From an uncultured Pirellulaceae bacterium (lineage in GTDB: Bacteria > Planctomycetota > Planctomycetia > Pirellulales > Pirellulaceae), in the NCBI GenBank assembly GCA_937967505.1, contig CALCJM010000166.1:1-64000 (forward strand): a stretch of 64,000 nucleotides of DNA, read 5' to 3'. Positions 57,352-64,000 of the stretch are shown here, piece by piece (the stretch's first letter is position 1; every line of letters starts with the position of its first letter). The notes beneath the pieces were generated by a model. The model was not told where the DNA came from. It made no database searches and saw only the letters and a list, made by a program, of their open reading frames with translations. Made by a program: the position numbers and the translations under genes.

Positions 57352-57638
57352 GCGGAAAGTCCTTGGAAGGGAAGAAGGAAATCCTGAAATGTTTTCTCAG
57401 GAGAGTTTCCTTGCGTCTGGTTGGCTGCGGGAATCTAGGTTGCAGACTTATCAAGTCAAATCCGTCGGCTGTATGTCGCCCGCGAAAACACAATGTTGTC
57501 AGCAACACCTGTCCGGAATTTCCAGTAACAAGGGCAGGGGCCGGATGTAGCGATTGTGCCTAACGGGGAAGCTCCGGGAAAATTGTGGAAACGGAAATTT
57601 TTTGACCGCACTGCCGGAAAGCCTGCTCCAGCTTTCAG

Positions 57639-57656
57639 CCTCCCGAGCGCGGGAGG
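57639..57656. repeat. Perfect 7-bp intergenic hairpin
   Basis: CCTCCCG-AGCG-CGGGAGG. Confidence 0.7.
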
Positions 57657-57866
57657 TCCGCCCCACAGCAGCCTCAGTTCACCCCACCAAGTGACCTACC
57701 ACCGTTCTTGGCACGTTTCCGAAATGCCCCATTTCGGATGCCTCTGAATCCACCATGAATTCCAATAAACGAATTCTGACTGCCGCAGCATTTGAACTGG
57801 ACAAAGACTACATCCTTGGGAAATCCGAGGCAACTCTGAACAGCTGAACAGATATCACTGACCGGT

Positions 57867-58745
57867 TTACACTTGAGCCAGCCGGATGATTTGTTCGGCA
57901 AGGTGTCGGTTTTGGGCGATTACCGAAACTTCGGCGACGAAGGGGTCAATGGGCTGACCGGCAAGATTCAGAAACACGCCACCGGCCTCTTCTAGGATTA
58001 GTTTCACCGGGACAACGTCCCACGGCGCTTGCTTGATCTTCGCAGCGCTATTGTCGTGGATCGCAGCGGCCAAACCGGTCTCCGCCTCGGCCACCCGCAG
58101 CGCGACGCCCGAGTTGGGGACCGTTGTCGTCACCATCCGCGCGCCGTCACTGGTGCGCAATCGGTCACGCAAGGTTGTAAAGGAATCAGTTTCGTATTTT
58201 GAATCGCCATACTGATTCATTTCCACCCAGACATCGCCCAAGTCGCGTTGTTCGGAAGGCACCTGCAAACGCTGTCCATTTTTGAAGGCACCGCAGTCCT
58301 TGTATCCGTAAAACCACTCGTCGGTCAAGGGAAAATGCGCCAGCCCCAACACCGCTTGACCTTGATGGTATTTACCAATTAGTACAGAAGGATAGTGACG
58401 ACCGGCTTGCATCAGAAAAGCGCTGGTGGCGTCCAGGGGATCCACGATCCAGAAATCGTCCACGCCATCAGCCAGTTCGGGATGCAGTTCTTCTGACAGA
58501 ATGGCCGTGTCGCTGTCATCAGCAAGGATCGCACAGACGGCCTTGTCCGCCATTTGATCAACCTCCGAAACAAAATCTCCGACACCTTTCTGGTCGATGG
58601 TATGGAACTTTCCAAAACCCTCGGAGATGATCTTTCCAGCGGCCAAGGCAGCGTCAAAGGCAACACCAAGCCCTGAATGGACAGAGACCGCATGCTCACG
58701 CAGTTGCTGTAGGTTGCAAGAAGTTGTTTCCGATGTCGATTGCAT
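57867..58745 (-). CDS. Inositol monophosphatase / histidinol-phosphatase-like protein
   Basis: KGVGDFVSEVDQMADKAV, ILSEELHPE, FWIVDPLDATSAFLMQAGRHYPSVLIG, DNSAAKIKQAPWDVVPVKLILEEAGG; FIG-superfamily metal-binding motifs. Start 58745 preferred to 58787. Confidence 0.85.
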   Translation of the reverse strand: MQSTSETTSCNLQQLREHAVSVHSGLGVAFDAALAAGKIISEGFGKFHTIDQKGVGDFVSEVDQMADKAVCAILADDSDTAILSEELHPELADGVDDFWIVDPLDATSAFLMQAGRHYPSVLIGKYHQGQAVLGLAHFPLTDEWFYGYKDCGAFKNGQRLQVPSEQRDLGDVWVEMNQYGDSKYETDSFTTLRDRLRTSDGARMVTTTVPNSGVALRVAEAETGLAAAIHDNSAAKIKQAPWDVVPVKLILEEAGGVFLNLAGQPIDPFVAEVSVIAQNRHLAEQIIRLAQV

Positions 58746-59159
58746 AATTCCCATTTGCCCAAGGGGCGCTGATAAAATACCCAACAAATTATATTTCCGG
58801 GTCGATGATTGATCCGGGGAATAGGGCCATTAAGCCAAATCCAGACTCACGACCGCCTTGCATAACGTATCCGGCAATCGCATTTTCTTCAACGCGCAAG
58901 GATGACTCGACGGCCTCGCGCAGCACACGGGATGTGCGATTGACAAGGTTACAGCAATGTGTCCAGTCACTTTTTTCTTTTATGCCAAGGGGCTCTAACA
59001 GGCCCAAACTGCGGACTTTGGTGCCCGCGCGTCAGCCCCGACGGGTCTCCCGGATAGATATCAACTGCAGGATCCAATAAACTTGGGCCTGTTGGTTGAT
59101 CAGTTGATGATCCAGCCACTCGTTTATCTGGTTTCATCGTTAGCAGAAGAGGAATAATT

Positions 59160-59897
59160 ATGGACGCAATCAAACTACTTGGCAGCCTGTTGGGCAACCA
59201 ATCACTTTCTTCCGGACTTGGTGGAAAGCTTCTTGGCAGTGTGCTTGGTGGCGGTGGCCAGCAAGGTGGCGGAGCACTGGGCGGACTGTTGGGCAGCGTT
59301 TTGGGCGGCGGTCAACAGCAGCAAGGTGGCGGAGGCTTGGGCGGTTTGCTGGGCGGCGTTCTGGGAGGGGGCGGTGGCCAACAACAAGGCGGCGGTGCAC
59401 TCGGTGGTCTACTGGGTAGCGTGCTGGGCGGCGGAGGTGATCAGTCTGCCGGCGGGGGTGGTGGTGCACTGGGCGGCCTGTTGGGATCTGTGCTGGGCGG
59501 TGGTCAGGCTCCCGAAGTAGCACCCGAGCAACACGCAGAAGCAAATCAACAGGCGGAAATTATTATTCGAGCGATGATCAATGCCGCTAAATCTGACGGG
59601 CGCATTGACGACACCGAAAAACAAAAGATCGTTGAAAGCCTCGGCAGTGACGTAACGCAGGATGAAATCGATTTTGTTCAACGTGAATTCGCCGCACCGC
59701 TGGATGTGCAAGGTTTTGCGAAATCCGTTCCACGTGGGCTCGAAGGTCAAGTCTACATGCTTTCGCTGACATCGATCGATCTGGATTCTCAAAATGAAGC
59801 CCAGTACCTTGGCCAACTGGCACAAGGGCTGGGAATCGATCCGCAAGTTTGTAACCAGATCCACGAGCAGGTCGGTGCTCCAAAGATTTTCGGTTAA
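59160..59897 (+). CDS. DUF533/TerB-like protein with Gly-rich repetitive N-terminus
   Basis: N-terminal repeats of GGGALGGLLGSVLGGGQQQ; C-terminal IIIRAMINAAKSDGRIDDTEKQKIVESLGSDVTQDEIDFVQREFAAPLDVQGFAKSVP typical of DUF533/YebE. Confidence 0.8.
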   Translation: MDAIKLLGSLLGNQSLSSGLGGKLLGSVLGGGGQQGGGALGGLLGSVLGGGQQQQGGGGLGGLLGGVLGGGGGQQQGGGALGGLLGSVLGGGGDQSAGGGGGALGGLLGSVLGGGQAPEVAPEQHAEANQQAEIIIRAMINAAKSDGRIDDTEKQKIVESLGSDVTQDEIDFVQREFAAPLDVQGFAKSVPRGLEGQVYMLSLTSIDLDSQNEAQYLGQLAQGLGIDPQVCNQIHEQVGAPKIFG

Positions 59898-59996
59898 AAC
59901 CGCTCTCTGGTGTACCCGCTAACAACTACAATAATCGTTCAGGAATCGTTGAAGAAAACCTCCGACGGAATTTGGAAAGCGACCACCTGAAACAGA

Positions 59997-60027
59997 AAAG
60001 GCAGACGGTTGACACGTCTGCCTTTTT
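59997..60027 (+). terminator. Rho-independent terminator
   Basis: AAAGGCAGACG-GTTGACA-CGTCTGCCTTTTT, perfect stem followed by a T-run, 100 nt after the DUF533 stop. Confidence 0.9.
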
Positions 60028-60092
60028 ATTTGGTTCTGCCGGCGATTGTGTGGTCTAAGGCGATTGGCAGTTGAAAGCTTACCGTTGGCGAT

Positions 60093-60130
60093 GCTGGCAG
60101 CGTCGCTCCGACGCTGGCAGCGTCGTCAAC
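60093..60130. repeat. Nested direct and inverted repeat
   Basis: GCTGGCAGCGTCG at 60093-60105 and 60113-60125, with CAGCGTCG-CTC-CGACGCTG hairpin; flanked by CCGTTG...CAACGG. Confidence 0.7.
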
Positions 60131-60220
60131 GGATGGTAAATTCCTAACTGCCAGTTGCCTAACCCTTGCTAATCTCGCCAAATACGTCAATCGCGGTGGG
60201 ATTCAACGCCTCAAATCATG

Positions 60221-61954
60221 CTACCGACTCAAGGGGCTATTGAGGGCAATAATGATTTGTTCGTCAGTCAGATCACTGCCGCCATTATCAAAACCGCCCG
60301 GTGCCAACAAATTGCCGACAACTTCTAGGTGTTCCAATCCGAGGTTGTGTCCAATCTCATGGGCGACAACTTCAGAAATGACGACGCGCCCTTGCTCCGT
60401 CGCCGGCAGATTGTCTCCGATGTGTATCGCCACTCCCGCGTCGCCCAATCGCGCCAAACCGTTGGCGGTGTTTTCGCCAGGGTCATCGAAGCCCGGTACC
60501 AGTTCAACGAAGTACATGTCAATCACAAGAGGATCTGCACTGCCAAAGCCCGCATCGTCGCCTTCGGTCAGGATTTCAGCGAGGTCTCCTTGCGGACGCT
60601 CTCCACCGGGGCCATCCGGTCCGCCACCCGGATCGTTGGGGTCACCTGTGTTACCGTTGTCGCCAACGTTCACATTGGTGTTATCCCAGGTAACCGCCGG
60701 TAACCAGAGAACATCAATCCCGGCTTGGGCGTAGATGGCGTCTACTTTCTGTTTCACGTCCGCTTCCTGCGCGGCGTTGCCAAGAAATTCGGCAGTGTTG
60801 GATCCATCGTCGTTCGAAAGCACAATGGGCTGGATCGTGACAACCTGATCGTTATTGACCTCGGGTTCTTCGGGTTGTTCAGGCTGCGGTCCGGTGAATA
60901 CCGGGGCGGCTCCTGAATTCTGGAACGCATTCGAGAAGACCAGTTGGTCGATGCCGATCAAGGAATCGGTCGCATCGCCGCCAGCACCGCGGGTATCGCT
61001 GACGGTGGCGTTCCCACCGTTGAAATCAATGTTGTAGTCAGAAAACAGCCCGGAAAATGTCGCGCGATCATCGCCTTGCCCCCCGCGAATTCGGTCGTTG
61101 CCAAATTCACCAGTGAAGTTGTCGTTGCCGCCATTGCCAAACATTAAATCTGCGCCCAAGCCACCCAATAATGTGTCGTCACCACTTTGGCCGTAGATGC
61201 GATCATTACCGCCCTCACCAAGCAACCGGTCGCGTCCACTGCCACCGAAAATTAGGTCGTTACCAGCTTTGGCAAAAATCACATCATCACCATCTGATCC
61301 GGCCAAGACATCGTCTCCGTCACCACCGGTAATGATGTCGCGGTTGGAACCCCCAAAAATTTGGTCTTCGCCAGCGTTACCGTTGAGGAAATTGGTCCCC
61401 GACACGCCAAGGATTCTGTCGTTGCCGCCTCCACCGCTGACTCGGTCATCGCCAACTCCACCCACCAGATAGTCGTCGCCACCATTGCCAGAGATAAAAT
61501 CATTTTGAGAATTACCAATCAGCCGGTCTCTGGAAGAACCGCCAATCAATGTATCCTCGCCAGATCCCCCCCAAGCGAAACTGGGTTTACTGGTCGCGTT
61601 GCGAAAATAGTCGTCGCCACCAAGCCCGACAAAGAGAATCGAGTGAATACCCGACGCCTGGAATGTGCGAGTCGGAAAACCACTCTGCGAAACAATAAGC
61701 TGCCCGTTTCTTTCGACCACCGAAGCGCTGTCGGGCTGGGCCGTACCACCAATCAACACCTGACTGGTGTCTGTCAGAAACTCGATCCCCGCCAGCAATC
61801 GGCGCGGCTCCATCGTCTCATAGGATGTTTGCCTGTTACATTTACGCCGCGAACGGACTTCAACCAGTGCGCGTTTACAAGGATTTCCAAGGGCTTGCGT
61901 CAAGTAGTGAAAGGGGGATCGCATCTCGTTACTCCGGCGTTCAGATGGGTGCAA
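60221..61954 (-). CDS. LEPR-XLL-like motif + RTX repeats + C-terminal zinc metallopeptidase-like domain
   Basis: N-term QTSYETMEPRRLLAGIEFL; many GGxGxDxLxGGxGxD nonapeptides (GGDGDDVLAGSDGDDVIFAKAGNDLIFGG); C-terminal EVVAHEIGHNLGLEHLE (HExxHxxGxxH). Confidence 0.9.
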   Translation of the reverse strand: MHPSERRSNEMRSPFHYLTQALGNPCKRALVEVRSRRKCNRQTSYETMEPRRLLAGIEFLTDTSQVLIGGTAQPDSASVVERNGQLIVSQSGFPTRTFQASGIHSILFVGLGGDDYFRNATSKPSFAWGGSGEDTLIGGSSRDRLIGNSQNDFISGNGGDDYLVGGVGDDRVSGGGGNDRILGVSGTNFLNGNAGEDQIFGGSNRDIITGGDGDDVLAGSDGDDVIFAKAGNDLIFGGSGRDRLLGEGGNDRIYGQSGDDTLLGGLGADLMFGNGGNDNFTGEFGNDRIRGGQGDDRATFSGLFSDYNIDFNGGNATVSDTRGAGGDATDSLIGIDQLVFSNAFQNSGAAPVFTGPQPEQPEEPEVNNDQVVTIQPIVLSNDDGSNTAEFLGNAAQEADVKQKVDAIYAQAGIDVLWLPAVTWDNTNVNVGDNGNTGDPNDPGGGPDGPGGERPQGDLAEILTEGDDAGFGSADPLVIDMYFVELVPGFDDPGENTANGLARLGDAGVAIHIGDNLPATEQGRVVISEVVAHEIGHNLGLEHLEVVGNLLAPGGFDNGGSDLTDEQIIIALNSPLSR

Positions 61955-62360
61955 TTAAGTGATCGTGCTTGAAAAGCGGCGAAATTGCAGGCTTGAAGGT
62001 TCAGCATTTATAATAGTCAATACGATAGTAGCCGAAGGGTTAAAATCAAGCAAAGACAGTTTTGTAACGGTTAATCTTCAAACAGACATCTATCAGGCCG
62101 TGAGGATGTGGCCCGCTACTGACCCATAATAAATGCTCATTGCCAAGCAAGGTATAGCGGTGATTTCTTCCACTGACAGGCTGATCAGCCAGAGTAATCG
62201 ATACAAACCGGCCGAACGTTAGTTTCGATACCGTTCCATCGGCACCCACCGACTTTCAGGCTGAAAATGCGAATGGTGGTATCCCCCTTCGGTAAACCAA
62301 TTTTCAAGTTGGATGTGACTTTAATTGGCCGGCCAAGCACCAATGTTTGAATGCGATCGC

Positions 62361-63248
62361 CTACTCTGGAAGATACTTGTCGCTCAGGGCTTTATATTGT
62401 CCAAACCATTGAGGAAATTCTTTTGCAATTTCCGCATGGTTGGCGGCGATGTCCTCCAAACGATCCGGATGAACTTTTTTCAGGCTCGGTGTGGCCGCCA
62501 ACATCGCATCCAAGATGTCGTCGTCACGGTTGCAGCCAAGGCTCGCAAGTGCGTTTCTCAAAAAACTACGTTTGCGATACAGGAATTCCTCATAGGTCAA
62601 CCAAGAGCACCGTTGAGGATTTTGATTCTGCCGAGCCTGGTACATCCGATTCTGCCGAACCGTGTATCGCTGTAGCTTCGTCAGCCTCTGTTTCAGGTCG
62701 GCAATATCAAAGTCTATGGGAGTGCGCGCCTTTTCCAGATCAAGATCGCCTCGCTTTAAATTGAATTGTAAGTGTCCTTTCAACCCGGAGAACGCTTGCA
62801 ACAGCAAGCAATTTCGACGTACAAAGAATAGATGGACATCGTTCTTTTCAAACAGTTCCATAAAGGGAGCAAAATGCTGGTCGCTGATGCAGGGGCAGAT
62901 CGACTTTCGGTCGCAAGGCAACTGACAACGATGTTCTGCCGATGTCCAATTATGCAACCGAAACTTGCACCCTTGAATTTTACGGCGGTCAAAATGGACA
63001 GGTCGATTGGCCAATCGCGCGTACGTTTGGGAGAGTTTATCCAATCGACCCTCCAACCAATCTGTCAGTAGACTCAACGGCAATTCGTTTCTGTCATCGG
63101 GCCGGTTGGCATAGCTGAATCGATATGAATCGAAGGGTTCAAATCCAATGAAGTGAATTTGGGGGTGCAGTCCCAGTAGCTCCTGCATCGCCGAACTGCC
63201 TTCGGCCCCGTTAAATATCATCAGGAAATGTTTTGGTTTAGTGTTCAT
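62361..63248 (-). CDS. Sulfotransferase-like protein
   Basis: FLMIFNGAEGSSAMQELLGLHPQIHFIGFEPFDSY resembles the PAPS-binding start of sulfotransferases; VHLFFVRRNCLLLQAFSG. Confidence 0.6.
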   Translation of the reverse strand: MNTKPKHFLMIFNGAEGSSAMQELLGLHPQIHFIGFEPFDSYRFSYANRPDDRNELPLSLLTDWLEGRLDKLSQTYARLANRPVHFDRRKIQGCKFRLHNWTSAEHRCQLPCDRKSICPCISDQHFAPFMELFEKNDVHLFFVRRNCLLLQAFSGLKGHLQFNLKRGDLDLEKARTPIDFDIADLKQRLTKLQRYTVRQNRMYQARQNQNPQRCSWLTYEEFLYRKRSFLRNALASLGCNRDDDILDAMLAATPSLKKVHPDRLEDIAANHAEIAKEFPQWFGQYKALSDKYLPE

Positions 63249-63347
63249 GGTTCTTCTTTTCTTTCAAGGTGGTCGAAGTTGTCAAACTTTGGAATGAATC
63301 AGCTGGTGGAAGTGCAAGCGCATTTTTTCAGCGCCTGCGGACAATGC

Positions 63348-64000
63348 TCAAGCGATCGCCAAAGGGACTTCGTCGTCGATCGCTTTGTCACTGACGATCA
63401 TCAAATAGCCACCGCCGCAGCCACTGAAGGAGGTACCGGCATGTTGCCGGTACGTCTTTCGCAAATTCTGTAGCGTTGGTGAAATGGTTAGCGGTAGAAT
63501 CTCACGCCACGCGTCGGCGGTTGCGCTGACCGCTCTTCCCAGTGCGGCAGTATCACGATTTCCGATCGCTTGCCACGCCAGATCAGCAGACATGGCCAGT
63601 TGCCGCACGCCAGCGGCGGTGATGTTTTGTTCTAGCAACGGGTCGTAGCCAGCGCGGCGCGGCGCTACAGGAACTAGGTGCAAAACCTTTTCCAACCACT
63701 GTTTCGTTCCTGAATCATTGATGCGCTGAATCGATTCAGGCCAGTAGTTGCCGTCGTAGTTGAAGCGGTTTATTCCCGGACAAACGATTCCCAACGCGTC
63801 TTGCGAGCCGGCGACTGCTGTTGTTCCTGGCGGGTTTTCAGCAGCGAAAATCGTCCGCGCGATGGCTTCAACATCTCCGGCGGGGATCTGCCCATTCCAG
63901 ATTTTCGAGGCGGCTTTGCGGGTGCTGGTGGCCATCCCCGATCGATCTTCGAACCGGATGGTCGGGCGAAGTTTGGCGGTAATGACCGATCCCGGGCAGA
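63348..64000 (-). CDS. GHMP-family sugar kinase, N-terminus cut by window edge
   Basis: Frame open to 64000 (PGSVITAKLRPTIRFEDRSGMATSTRKAASKIWNG); VAGSQDALGIVCPGINRFNYDG; C-terminal SFSGCGGGYLMIVSD resembles GHMP motif 3. Confidence 0.68.
   Translation of the reverse strand, partial: CPGSVITAKLRPTIRFEDRSGMATSTRKAASKIWNGQIPAGDVEAIARTIFAAENPPGTTAVAGSQDALGIVCPGINRFNYDGNYWPESIQRINDSGTKQWLEKVLHLVPVAPRRAGYDPLLEQNITAAGVRQLAMSADLAWQAIGNRDTAALGRAVSATADAWREILPLTISPTLQNLRKTYRQHAGTSFSGCGGGYLMIVSDKAIDDEVPLAIA

Overview
The window looks like planctomycete-type bacterial chromosome: LEPR-XLL-like N-termini, giant DUF4347 gene, scattered GC-rich intergenic repeats. This taxonomic guess is inference only. 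Left to right it holds: a partial dicarboxylate/amino-acid:cation symporter (-); a compact ACP-dependent biosynthetic operon (ACP, acyl-AMP ligase, SDR, methyltransferase, two NeuD-like hexapeptide acyltransferases; +); typA/bipA (-); a lipoprotein; mnmA (+); a beta-propeller glycoside hydrolase and a GH29 fucosidase (-); an msrA whose catalytic Cys codon is an in-frame TGA (+); a Cys-form selO (-); a six-gene minus-strand locus (truncated SecA-like ATPase, PqqD/M50 protease/HlyD fusion, GAF-HlyD, HlyD, second truncated SecA-like ATPase, TolC) divergent from one 25.4-kb gene (8467 aa); an HD-GYP protein; an inositol-monophosphatase-like protein; a Gly-rich DUF533-like protein; an LEPR-motif RTX metalloprotease; a sulfotransferase-like protein; and a partial GHMP kinase. 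The two most notable signals are (1) a candidate secretion/surface-display system for the giant protein with HlyD/TolC parts but two minimal SecA-like motors and no ABC ATPase, and (2) a candidate selenoprotein MsrA (G-U-F-W-G, TGA at 15150-15152) that ORF callers truncate. No rRNA, tRNA, CRISPR array or transposase was recognised. All family assignments come from reading motifs, not from database searches.
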